NCBI RefSeq assembly: GCF_019977735.1
Contig: NZ_AP025018.1
Span: 6,886,580 to 6,950,579, forward strand
Direction of reading: 5' to 3'
DNA length: 64,000 bases
From: Calothrix sp. PCC 7716
Lineage (GTDB): Bacteria; Cyanobacteriota; Cyanobacteriia; Cyanobacteriales; Nostocaceae
The notes under the pieces are model-generated. The model was not told where the DNA came from. It saw only the letters and a list, made by a program, of their open reading frames with translations, and did not search any database. Every line of letters begins with the position of its first letter. Position 1 is the first letter of the stretch. Below, in pieces: positions 53,177-62,123 of the stretch. The translations under genes were made by a program, and so were the position numbers.

Positions 53177-54343
53177 ATGATACAGAGTGTAAAATCTGTT
53201 CCTGCATTTGACAATAAACAACAATACGCTGCAATTGAGGCAGAAGTTAGTGCTGCTGTCCTCGAAGTTTTATCATCAGGACGTTATATTGGTGGACCCG
53301 TTATTGACGGGTTTGAGCAAGCGTTTGCTGCATACCACGGTGTATCTAACTGCATTGCGTGTAATTCTGGTACTGATGCTCTTTATTTAGCTTTGCGTGC
53401 GTTGGATATTGGTGCAGGTGATGAAGTCATTACCACTGCGTTTACTTTTATCGCGACTTCTGAAGTTGTTAGTGCTGTTGGCGCCAAACCTGTATTTGTC
53501 GATATAGATGCGAATACATATAATCTCAATTTACAACAAGTAGAAGCCGCAATTACACCCAATACAAAAGCAATTATTCCGGTACATTTGTTCGGTCAAC
53601 CTGTAGATATGACTGGGTTGATGGAAATTGCTTCTTCTCATAAAATCGCAGTAATTGAAGATTGCGCTCAATCAACGGGAGCAACTTGGAACGACCAAAA
53701 AGTTGGTAGCATTGGACATATAGGCGCCTTTAGCTTCTATCCCACAAAAAATTTAGGTGGTTGTGGTGATGGAGGAGCAATAACGACAAATGACCCCGAA
53801 ATTGCCCAAAGAATGCGAGTCATTAAAAATCACGGACAAACAAATCAATATTATTACAACGAAGTTGGTGTAAATAGCCGTTTGGACAGTATCCAAGCAG
53901 TTATTCTGCAAATTAAGCTTAAATATTTAGATGAGTGGAATACTAAAAGAAAAACTATAGCATCTCGTTATCATCAGCTTCTTTCTAAAGTACCTGGTAT
54001 TATTATTCCTCAAGAACTGCCAGGTGGCACCAGCGTTTGGAACCAATATACAATTCGCATTCTCGACAATCAACGTGAAATAGTGCGTAAAAAGCTACAA
54101 GACATGGGAGTAAATACAATGATTTACTATCCCATGCCTTTGCACTTACAACCTGTGTATAAAGATTTAGGGTATAAAGAGGGACAATTACCCGTTTGTG
54201 AGCAACTAAGTAAGGAAGTCACATCATTACCGATGTTTCCCGAACTTTCATCTGAACAGCAAGACCAAGTAATTTACTCACTAAAAGAAGTAATGATCTC
54301 AAACTCAGCACTCAGCACTCAGCACTCAGCACTGATTACTTAA
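53177..54343 (+). CDS. DegT/DnrJ/EryC1/StrS aminotransferase
   Basis: A 388-residue PLP enzyme of the sugar aminotransferase family, which transfers an amino group from glutamate to a keto-sugar nucleotide in cell-surface polysaccharide synthesis. The PLP Lys is in AFSFYPTKNLGGCGDGGA (about residue 188). Other family motifs are CIACNSGTDALYLALRAL, VIPVHLFGQPVDMTGLM, IEDCAQSTGATW and GVNSRLDSIQAVIL. The last 14 residues (ISNSALSTQHSALIT) are encoded by a heptamer STRR and are not part of the fold. The stop overlaps the convergent DUF561 gene by 4 bases. Confidence 0.9.
   Translation: MIQSVKSVPAFDNKQQYAAIEAEVSAAVLEVLSSGRYIGGPVIDGFEQAFAAYHGVSNCIACNSGTDALYLALRALDIGAGDEVITTAFTFIATSEVVSAVGAKPVFVDIDANTYNLNLQQVEAAITPNTKAIIPVHLFGQPVDMTGLMEIASSHKIAVIEDCAQSTGATWNDQKVGSIGHIGAFSFYPTKNLGGCGDGGAITTNDPEIAQRMRVIKNHGQTNQYYYNEVGVNSRLDSIQAVILQIKLKYLDEWNTKRKTIASRYHQLLSKVPGIIIPQELPGGTSVWNQYTIRILDNQREIVRKKLQDMGVNTMIYYPMPLHLQPVYKDLGYKEGQLPVCEQLSKEVTSLPMFPELSSEQQDQVIYSLKEVMISNSALSTQHSALIT
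54302..54332. repeat. STRR heptamer repeat (CAGCACT) inside a coding end
   Basis: Four CAGCACT units within the last codons of the aminotransferase gene. They encode Ser-Ala-Leu-Ser-Thr-Gln-His and part of a second turn, since three heptamers make seven codons. Confidence 0.75.
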
Positions 54344-55119
54344 TACTCAGGACTAAAGCTATGAGCGGAAGTGCTAGTAGTTGCTAGCGCTTCTACAATA
54401 CCGCGTACAGCAGCAATCATGGCGATTTCGCTATTAAGTTGATTAATCGCAGAACCCACACCAACACCTGCGGCACCTGCTGCTGTCGCAAGTGGTGCGG
54501 TAACATTAGAAATACCAGAAGCACAAAGTACAGGTATAGCAACTGCGCGTGAAATTTCGTAAGCTGCGGCTAAAGTTGGAGCAGCTTTTTCGATTAAACC
54601 AACTGTACCACCATGTGCTGGCTTTGTATTGATGCCACCTTCGGTTTGAATAATATCAGCACCTGCTTGCACTAATTCTTCTGCAAGCTGAACTTGTTTG
54701 TCGAGCGTCAGAATATGTGGAACTGTTACCGACAGAGTAACTTCAGGAAGCAACTCACGAGTTTGGTATGTTAGTGCCAATACTTCCGCTGCTTCAAATT
54801 TTCGTCCTTGAGCATAAAACGCATCAAAGTTACCAATTTCGATTAAATCTGCACCTGCTGCTACTGCTTTTCTGAACTTTTCTGGTTCAACAGCAGATAC
54901 GCAAACAGGTAATTTTGTCAATCTTTTAGCTAATTTTACCAGTTCTGGGTCAGCGGCGATGTCAACAAAAGTGGCGCCTCCGAGTTCCGCAGCTCTTACA
55001 ACCGCAGCGACATTATCCTTGTCGAAATTATTCAAACCGCTAATTACTTTTAAAGCGCGGCGAATAGTGAACGCACGTTGAAGAGTAGAATGCATCGTCA
55101 TGGTTCTTGTGTATAGCAA
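54340..55119 (-). CDS. DUF561 / Ycf23-like TIM-barrel protein
   Basis: About 250 residues from the internal Met (MHSTLQRAF). The pattern ALKVISGLNNFDKDNVAAVV, AAELGGATFVDIAADPELV, PVCVSAVEPEKF, AGADLIEIGNFDAFY, TLSVTVPHILTLDKQ and CASGISNVTAPLATAAGA is a TIM barrel of the DUF561 family, known in cyanobacteria and red algal plastids as Ycf23. Its function is not established. The gene converges on the aminotransferase with a 4-base overlap. Confidence 0.85.
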   Translation of the reverse strand: MLYTRTMTMHSTLQRAFTIRRALKVISGLNNFDKDNVAAVVRAAELGGATFVDIAADPELVKLAKRLTKLPVCVSAVEPEKFRKAVAAGADLIEIGNFDAFYAQGRKFEAAEVLALTYQTRELLPEVTLSVTVPHILTLDKQVQLAEELVQAGADIIQTEGGINTKPAHGGTVGLIEKAAPTLAAAYEISRAVAIPVLCASGISNVTAPLATAAGAAGVGVGSAINQLNSEIAMIAAVRGIVEALATTSTSAHSFSPEY

Positions 55120-55392
55120 TTAAGTAAAACTATTGTCACATTATAGGTAACTATTCGCTAGTGGCTTTAGGTATAATGTAATATTTCCCGTTTGGAATAA
55201 GTGTACTGCTTTTATCTACACCCAAAGGATAGTTGATATTTGAAATTCTGAATAAACCCAGTTTCAGTCAACAATCTCAATTTTCGTATTGTGCTGTGCA
55301 TGACATCAAACTTAGGGTAGATGTAGAATTAAGGGCGCAGCTTGAGCAAAGTTTAAGCAAAGTTAAAAAATTGGGATAGCATTCCTCTACTT

Positions 55393-58300
55393 ATGCCTGA
55401 AATCAGCAGTGTAGCTAGTACCATTGCCTTTTTTGGTACAATAATCGGCATTTTTGCAGCTTCGTTTCAAGTGTTAGACCAAATTGAAAAACGACGCGAC
55501 AAATGGTTTCAAAAACTACAGAATAATAATTCAAAGTCTGATGTACACTCACATCCGGCTCAAATCTCAAATATAGTACCAAATATCGAGTGCCGTGTCG
55601 ATTGGGGCGAAGCTGTTGATGTTTCAGTTTTTTATGGACGCACGCAGGAACTCGCGACTTTAGAAGAATGGATAATTAATGATAATTGTCGTTTGATAGC
55701 GCTGTTGGGGATGGGGGGTATAGGTAAAACCTCACTTTCGGTGAAATTAGCGCAAAAAATTGTCTCTTCAAAAACTTTTGAGTTTGTAATTTGGCGTAGT
55801 TTGGGTAATGCTCCACCATTGCCAGATATATTAGCAGAATTAATAAGATTTATTTCTTTAGAGCAAGAAACAAATTTACTATTTGACATTGGCGCCCTTA
55901 TAACGCTGCTTAAAAAATATTTACGTGCGTCGCGTTGTTTTTTAATACTCGATAATTTTGAATCTATATTGACAGAAGGTGATAAAGCCGGAGAATATCG
56001 GGAGGGGTATGAGGACTATGGTATACTTCTTAAACGTATTGGTGAAGAACTTCATAACAGTTGTTTAATTATTACCAGTAGAGAAAAACCTAGAGAAGTC
56101 GCAGCGAGTGAAGGTGAAACGTTTCCAGTTCGCTCATTACAGTTAAGCGGTTTACCTGCGTCAGATTCTGGAGTAATTTTTCAAGAGAAGGGAATTAGTG
56201 GAACTCAAGACGAACAAATTCGACTTGTAGATTCTTATCAAGGTAATCCTTTAGCACTCAAAATTATTTCTACTACAATTAAAGATATATTTCATGGTAG
56301 CATTTCCGAGTTTTTAGCACAAGAGTCGATTGTATTTGGCACAATTAGAACTTTGCTCGAAACCCAATTTAATCGCTTATCTGACTTAGAAAAAGAAGTC
56401 ATGTATTGGTTAGCGATTAATCGTGAACCTGTAACGATGTTGGAATTACTTGATGATATAATTACACTTGAAAAGGCGCCTAAATTAATTGAGACCCTCG
56501 AATCATTAATGCAACGTTCTCTAATTGAAAAAGCTAGAGATGCAACATCCGACGCTTCCACATTTACACTTCAAAATGTGGTTATGGAGTATATCACAGA
56601 TAGATTTATTGAGCAAATAATTACTGAAATCAATCAGGGAGAATTTGAATTATTTAATACTCATGCGATTATTAAAGCAACTACTAGTGATTATATTCGT
56701 TCTTCCCAAATTCGCTTAATTCTCAATCCAATACTTTATGCACTCAGTTCCGAACTTAAACGTGGTAGTGATTTATTAAAGATATTACGTAATCAACCAG
56801 AACTTAAATCAGGATATGCAACGGGCAATATTATTAATTTATTGGTTAATTTAAAAATAAATCTAAATGGATATGATTTTTCGGAACTAGCAATAAAACA
56901 AGCGTACTTGCAGGGTGTAAATTTACGCTCGTGTAATTTTAGTAACTCTAGTTTTGACAAATGTATTTTTACTCAACCATTTGGTAGTATTCAATCAGTT
57001 GCATTTAGTCCTAATGGTCAACTTGCTTTCTGCGATACAAATGGACAAATTATATTATGGCAAGTCGCAGATAGTAAACATTTTCTGAGCTTGAAAGCAC
57101 ATTTAAGCTGGGTTTGGTCGGTTGCTTTTAGCTGTGATGGTAGTATATTTGCCAGTGGTAGCTCTGACCATACTATCTGTTTATGGCGCCTATCAGATGG
57201 TCAGCTAATCAAAACTTTACAAGGACACACAAGTGAGGTAAGGTCGGTTACTTTTAGCTGCGATGGTACTATTATTGCGAGTGGTAGTTCTGACCATACT
57301 ATACGTATTTGGAATATAAACACAGCTCAAAGCCTAAAAATTTTGCGGGGACATACAAATGTAGTTAGTGCGGTTGCGTTTAGTCCAGATGGAGAAACTA
57401 TTGTTAGTGGTAGTTATGACCAAACTATACGGTTATGGGATGTAGTCACAGGTAAATGTATAAAAGTTATATACGGACATACTAACCAAATACGCTCGGT
57501 AGCATTTTCACCAGATGGTAGTATTATTGCAAGTGGTAGCTATGACCGCACTATTCGTATATGGAGTACACAGACAGGAGAATGTCTAAGTATTTTGCAA
57601 GGACACTCTAGTCAAGTGCGTACAGTTGCTTTTAGTCACGATGGACTTTTACTTGCGAGTGCGGGTAGAGATTTAACTATTAAATTATGGTTTATCTTAT
57701 ATAACGAATATTCCATCGAGACACAATTAATATCCTCTCTTGCAGGACACACTCAGTCAATTGAATCAGTAGCTTTTAGCCCTGATGATAAAATGTTAGT
57801 CAGTGGAAGTTTTGACCAAACGGTCAGATTATGGGATGTAGACAACGAAAAATGTCTAAAAACACTCCAAGGATATGCAAATTCCATCTGGTCAGTAGCT
57901 TTTAGTCAAGATGGTCAAATTCTTGCGACTGCGAGCGATGATTTTGCTGTAAGATTTTGGAGTGTTGCAACTGGTGAACTTTTACGTACCTTCAATAAAC
58001 ATACAAACCGGGTTTGGTCTATTGCTTTTAGTCCTTCTGAGCAAATAATTGCTAGTGGTAGTGACGATAAAACGATTCGACTTTGGGAAGTTAATACAGG
58101 TGAACTTCTTAAAACTATAATTGTACATACATATCATATTCGGTCACTTGAATTTAGTCCTGATGGAAAAATGCTTGCAAGTACAGGCGCCGATGAAACA
58201 ATATGTATATGGGACGTTGCTTCATGTAAATGTCTAAGAATATTACATCAGCATTTACGACGTGTAGAATCAGTAGCTTTTAGTAGTGATGGAAAAATTT

Positions 58301-58878
58301 TAGCTAGTGGTAGTAGTGACAGCACTATAAAATTATGGGTTCCAGAAACAGGGGAGTGTGTGCAAACGTTACAAGGACATACAGCAGAAGTAAATTCAGT
58401 GATATTTAGTCCAAATGGTAAAATTGCAAGTGCCAGCAATGACGGAACATTAAAATTATGGTCTACAAATAAAGGGGAATGTATTAAAACTTTACGAGGT
58501 CATGCTTATGCAGTTCAGTCGGTTGTATTTAGTCCTGATGGTAAATATTTAATTAGTGCTGGAACCGATGAAACAATCAAGTTATGGAATATTAAAACAG
58601 GCGAATGCGTTAAAACTTTAGAGGGACATATTGGTGTAATATGGTCTGTGGCAATTAATCCATTAGGCGCCATAATTGCCAGTGGTAGTCAAGATGAGAC
58701 AATTAAACTTTGGGATATCAACACAGGTGAATGTCTCAACACTCTCAGAGCAAAACGTCCCTACGAAGAAATGAATATAACCGGAGTCAAAGGATTAACT
58801 GAAGCTACCATTTCTACTTTACTAGCTTTAGGCGCCGTAGAACTGGCAACGGATACAACGGATGTAACGGATATATGA
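55393..58878 (+). CDS. NB-ARC (STAND) protein with 14 WD40 repeats
   Basis: A 1161-residue signal-transduction ATPase. An N-terminal hydrophobic helix (STIAFFGTIIGIFAASFQVL, about 9-28) may anchor it. The NB-ARC core shows Walker A LLGMGGIGKTSLSVKLAQ (about 105), Walker B CFLILDNFES (about 180) and GNPLALKII. A pentapeptide-like run (LQGVNLRSCNFSNSSFDKC) precedes the propellers. From about 535 to 1115 there are 14 WD40 units (VRSVAFSPDGSIIASGSYD type), enough for two seven-bladed propellers. The last 40 residues are unassigned. Such STAND proteins oligomerise after ligand sensing. The effector is not recognised, so a defence role is only possible. Confidence 0.9.
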   Translation: MPEISSVASTIAFFGTIIGIFAASFQVLDQIEKRRDKWFQKLQNNNSKSDVHSHPAQISNIVPNIECRVDWGEAVDVSVFYGRTQELATLEEWIINDNCRLIALLGMGGIGKTSLSVKLAQKIVSSKTFEFVIWRSLGNAPPLPDILAELIRFISLEQETNLLFDIGALITLLKKYLRASRCFLILDNFESILTEGDKAGEYREGYEDYGILLKRIGEELHNSCLIITSREKPREVAASEGETFPVRSLQLSGLPASDSGVIFQEKGISGTQDEQIRLVDSYQGNPLALKIISTTIKDIFHGSISEFLAQESIVFGTIRTLLETQFNRLSDLEKEVMYWLAINREPVTMLELLDDIITLEKAPKLIETLESLMQRSLIEKARDATSDASTFTLQNVVMEYITDRFIEQIITEINQGEFELFNTHAIIKATTSDYIRSSQIRLILNPILYALSSELKRGSDLLKILRNQPELKSGYATGNIINLLVNLKINLNGYDFSELAIKQAYLQGVNLRSCNFSNSSFDKCIFTQPFGSIQSVAFSPNGQLAFCDTNGQIILWQVADSKHFLSLKAHLSWVWSVAFSCDGSIFASGSSDHTICLWRLSDGQLIKTLQGHTSEVRSVTFSCDGTIIASGSSDHTIRIWNINTAQSLKILRGHTNVVSAVAFSPDGETIVSGSYDQTIRLWDVVTGKCIKVIYGHTNQIRSVAFSPDGSIIASGSYDRTIRIWSTQTGECLSILQGHSSQVRTVAFSHDGLLLASAGRDLTIKLWFILYNEYSIETQLISSLAGHTQSIESVAFSPDDKMLVSGSFDQTVRLWDVDNEKCLKTLQGYANSIWSVAFSQDGQILATASDDFAVRFWSVATGELLRTFNKHTNRVWSIAFSPSEQIIASGSDDKTIRLWEVNTGELLKTIIVHTYHIRSLEFSPDGKMLASTGADETICIWDVASCKCLRILHQHLRRVESVAFSSDGKILASGSSDSTIKLWVPETGECVQTLQGHTAEVNSVIFSPNGKIASASNDGTLKLWSTNKGECIKTLRGHAYAVQSVVFSPDGKYLISAGTDETIKLWNIKTGECVKTLEGHIGVIWSVAINPLGAIIASGSQDETIKLWDINTGECLNTLRAKRPYEEMNITGVKGLTEATISTLLALGAVELATDTTDVTDI

Positions 58879-59009
58879 AGTAACCCAATATAATGATAAT
58901 GTTCAAATAAGTAATGTGCTTTATATTGTATCTAAGGGACAGGCAAGGATGCCCCATCCCACAAGAAGTTTATTATGATATAAGTAATGCCCTCCATTAA
59001 GGCTTTTGT

Positions 59010-59193
59010 ATGGCTACTCCAGTTATAGATAAACCTACTGCTCCAAAAGCTTCCTACGTTTTACTGTACAATGTCAGTTGGCAACAGTTGGAACAACTTG
59101 ATATCAACCTGCAAGGAACGGGCGCGCGGTTGACTTATTTAGATGGTATTCTCGAAATTCTGTCTCCACTATCTGATGACCACGAAGACGCAA
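59010..59193 (+). pseudogene. Uma2-family N-terminal fragment
   Basis: Reads VSWQQLEQLDINLQGTGARL, then TYLDGILEILSPLSDDHE, the start of a Uma2 (DUF820) PD-(D/E)XK-type protein, about 60 residues of an expected 180-200. After DDHEDAK the frame enters sequence that is sense only on the other strand. The catalytic part is missing. Confidence 0.65.
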
Positions 59194-59419
59194 AAAGTTC
59201 TTCTAGAAGCGCTTTTACCAAATCACTTATTATTTCCTTACTAAATTCATGCTCTGGCAACGGCGCCATAATTTCCAATACTCCCTTATCATAAGCAATT
59301 CGCGCTGCCCTATGTTCTCCAAGCTCATCAAGAATTGTCTCAAACTCTTCCCATGTAACATCACGCAACAATACACGTTGTCCAGGTGGAACGTTAATAC
59401 GTTTAATGTTTAAGAGCAT
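59194..59419 (-). pseudogene. Second Uma2-family N-terminal fragment, inverted
   Basis: Reads NIKRINVPPGQRVLLRDVTW, ARIAYDKGVLEIMAPLPEHE, FSKEIISDLVKALLEELF on the minus strand, then passes into the antisense of the plus-strand fragment. It is about 75 residues of a Uma2 protein and also lacks the catalytic half. The two fragments meet tail to tail near 59193, which points to an inversion with deletion between two tandem uma2 genes. Confidence 0.65.
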
Positions 59420-59577
59420 GACTGTTACTCCTAGTTGTTGAGCTTACAGTATAGCGCGCGTTCAACTGGGCGCCTCGTTGCCATAATTACGTCATATTAT
59501 AAATTAAAAAGCTGTAAATCTGGGTTGTTGGCGCCTATAATACCAAACTTAAGTACTAGCTAGTGACAAATATTTTT

Positions 59578-60133
59578 TTAAGCTCTTACCTGTAACTTTC
59601 CTTGTCTTGCAGCTTCTTCAATAATATATCGCCTGCTAGTAAAAACTTGGATACCTGGAACTACAATATAATCAATATCATCTGTAATAATTTTTATGTC
59701 TCCGGCGCCTGCTCGACTAATTGCTTCAAGTATTAATAAATCGTATCCATCGAGAGCTTGATTTTTAAATCTGTTCAAAGCTGAGTCAGTTGTATCATCA
59801 TTAACATTCAAATTTACAGGAACAGCAGTAACTTTAACTTGCCGCCAGGAAGACTCAACTTCTGCAACAAGCTTCAGTCGTTCTGTAGGATAATTATGAC
59901 GATATTCTTTTTGTGTGATATTAGAATTAGATTGTCTGTAAATTTCGTACTCGTTTTTTTCAATGATATGGGCTAGCTCTGCCAAAGTTAATCCTGAATA
60001 GACTAACGTTGCTCTATTTTGAAAAGCTTGTACAAGATAATTAGGGTAATCAATTAGTTTGTAACGGTCTCGGCTTCTAACACTAAAAAAGGCATTACTA
60101 TATGTTTGCTTGAATATTAAGATTTACTGCCAT
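59578..60133 (-). pseudogene. PIN-domain protein with N-terminal frameshift
   Basis: The frame 59578-59985 encodes the C-terminal two thirds of a PIN-type protein (LILEAISRAGAGDIKIITDDID with the late Asp residues, SRRYIIEEAARQGKL). The same frame continues upstream as NAFFSVRSRDRYKLIDYPNY and GLTLAELAHIIEKNEYEIY without a start codon. The natural start is the ATG at 60133 (MAVNLNIQANI), 3 bases after the DUF4325 stop, but it leads to a stop in a TATATAG-like run. Restoring two bases (TA) there would join both parts. The expected first Asp also appears as Gln (QAN for DAN). It is probably inactive. Confidence 0.6.
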
Positions 60134-60136
60134 AAA

Positions 60137-60484
60137 CTATAATGCTGATGCTTTTTCTGAAATGACAGTATCAACAGCATTACGATATTCCTCGTCAGAA
60201 AAATAACGTTCAGCATTTTTCATTACATGAGCAAGAAGCTTTTGATCATCTTGCGATAATCCTGTAAATTCTATAAGTTCATACAGTTTTTCACATGCAA
60301 TATTTTTCAAAAGCTGACCTATTGCAGAACTAAAAAATATAGATGTAAAAATTTTTATACCTGTAAAATCTAAACTTATATTCTTGCCTTCCAGTAATTT
60401 TGGATATATTTCTTCATAGAGTTTTTCTCCTCTATCCGCTCCCATTGCATATTCTCCGACAATATCATAGACTTTTACCACCAT
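60137..60484 (-). CDS. STAS-like DUF4325 protein
   Basis: A 115-residue protein with GENISLDFTGIKIFTSIFFSS-type pattern (strand, then helix SSAIGQLLKNIA), which matches the STAS-like DUF4325 family. Such proteins often precede a PIN-domain gene, and the frameshifted one here starts 3 bases after this stop. The pair may form a toxin-antitoxin-like or regulatory unit, but no direct proof exists in the sequence. Confidence 0.65.
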   Translation of the reverse strand: MVVKVYDIVGEYAMGADRGEKLYEEIYPKLLEGKNISLDFTGIKIFTSIFFSSAIGQLLKNIACEKLYELIEFTGLSQDDQKLLAHVMKNAERYFSDEEYRNAVDTVISEKASAL

Positions 60485-60704
60485 TTTAGTTTACCTCTTT
60501 CAATGATTTACAAACATTCGCACTTGCTGTGCGGCGCAATTTACTCTTCCATCAATATAATAATTTTAACATAATCGCATTTTTAGACTCAGCCAAAATG
60601 GTGATGTTTTCACATTTCATAATGTAAATTTTTTATATAGAGTTTAAACTCGATGCTTATATATATGTTTTACTATTTATAGTTGTTGGTGCAGAGGTAT
60701 TATT

Positions 60705-61877
60705 GTGAACTACGAAGAACTTATTAGTGATATTAGTAACATTAACAATACAACTTTAGCGACTGTTGCACGCGCGGTTAATAAGATTTTAACTATTCGT
60801 AATTGGTTTATAGGTGCCTACATTTTTGAGTATGAGCAAAATGGAGTTGATAGGGCGGCATATGGCACACAGTTGCTTCAAAGGCTTGCCGATGACCTAA
60901 AACGTAGAAAAATTGAAGGTTTATCTGAGCGTAATTTAAAGAATTTTCGCCAGTTTGCGTTGGCTTATCCTGCTTTGGCAAAAAATGAAAATATATCTGC
61001 TTTTTTACCTGTACTTAGTATATCTGTAAACGCTCTTCAAATTCGGCAGCCAGTGGCTGCCGAATTTAAAAACGCCGACCTAGACTTGTTTCCAGCCCTA
61101 AAAGCTATTGAATTAAAAAACCCATCTCTCTCGTGGCAAGATAGCAATTATTACCAACGCTTGATTTCTAGTGTCTCATGGACAAATATAGTTGAATTGA
61201 TTCGTATAGACGACAAAACTAAACGAGCTTTTTACGAGTTAGAGTGTATTAAAAGTAACTGGTCTAAACGGGAATTAATGCGGCAAATCAGCAGTATGCT
61301 TTATGAGCGGGTAGGGTTATCCAAGGATAAAGAAGCTGTTTTGGCACTGAAGAGTGAAGGGCAGATTATTCAGAGTCCTGAAACTCTTTTGCGTGACCCA
61401 TATATTTTGGAGTTTTTGAGGCTAGAGGAACGAGCAAGTTATTCAGAGTCTGACCTGGAAGAAGCTTTAATTAGCCATTTGCTAGATTTTATGCGCGAGT
61501 TGGGGCGAGATTATTGTTTTGTTGACCGCCAATTTAGGGTTACAGTTGGGGGTGAGCATTATTTTCTTGACTTGTTGTTCTACCATCGCTCTTTACAGTG
61601 CCTAATAGCCATTGATTTGAAGCTAGGGAAGTTTAAACATGATTATGCTGGGCAAATGAATTTCTACCTGAATTACTTGAAGGAGAATGTTGCATATCCT
61701 CATGAGAATCCTCCTGTGGGAATTATTCTTTGTGCTGAGAAGGATGCTGAAGCAGTTCATTATGCGACAGCAGGGCTAGATAATCAGTTATTTGTTTCTC
61801 GTTATATGGTGGCGCTTCCTTCTGAAGAGATGCTGAAACAATGGTTGAGAGAGGAGCAGGATAAGTTAATGCAATAG
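60705..61877 (+). CDS. DUF1016 / YhcG-type PD-(D/E)XK nuclease
   Basis: A 390-residue protein. The DUF1016 N-terminal domain is TLATVARAVNKILTIRNWFI with YGTQLLQRLADDLKRR and GLSERNLKNFRQFALAYP. The C-terminal nuclease domain has FCFVDRQFRVTVGG-like strand sequence, then YFLDLLFYHRSLQCLIAIDLKLGKF, where the Asp of LDLLFY and D-L-K fit a PD-(D/E)XK site. Members are common in accessory regions beside restriction systems. No partner methylase is near. The ATG follows GAGGTATTATTGTG, where the GTG at 60702-60704 is out of family register. Confidence 0.85.
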   Translation: MNYEELISDISNINNTTLATVARAVNKILTIRNWFIGAYIFEYEQNGVDRAAYGTQLLQRLADDLKRRKIEGLSERNLKNFRQFALAYPALAKNENISAFLPVLSISVNALQIRQPVAAEFKNADLDLFPALKAIELKNPSLSWQDSNYYQRLISSVSWTNIVELIRIDDKTKRAFYELECIKSNWSKRELMRQISSMLYERVGLSKDKEAVLALKSEGQIIQSPETLLRDPYILEFLRLEERASYSESDLEEALISHLLDFMRELGRDYCFVDRQFRVTVGGEHYFLDLLFYHRSLQCLIAIDLKLGKFKHDYAGQMNFYLNYLKENVAYPHENPPVGIILCAEKDAEAVHYATAGLDNQLFVSRYMVALPSEEMLKQWLREEQDKLMQ

Positions 61878-61885
61878 TTTAAAAA

Positions 61886-62117
61886 ATCCCCCCTAACCCC
61901 CCTTGATAAGGGGGGAATAAGAGGAAGGTCTTAGCCTAGGCTGTTGACTTTGTGGGAAACGGGCACCCAAAAGTTCATACAGTTTTTGTGTCTAAAATAA
62001 AAGCTCTAGAATCCTTATTCTATAGGCTTTTAAGGCTAGTGTTCTAAAGCACGTATTATGTATGAGTAAAAATTGCCCAAAAATTATCAAAGTCAACACC
62101 CTAGGTTAGGGGGGATT
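61886..62117. repeat. MITE-like element (232 bp)
   Basis: Inverted ends: AATCCCCCCTAA on the left and TTAGGGGGGATT on the right. A second inner pair is CCTAGGCTGTTGACTTTG (61935-61952) against CCTAGGGTGTTGACTTTG in reverse complement (62088-62105). A CCCCCCTTGATAAGGGGGG hairpin lies at the left end. It contains no gene and fills the space between the DUF1016 and tex genes. Confidence 0.65.
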
Positions 62118-62123
62118 AACATC

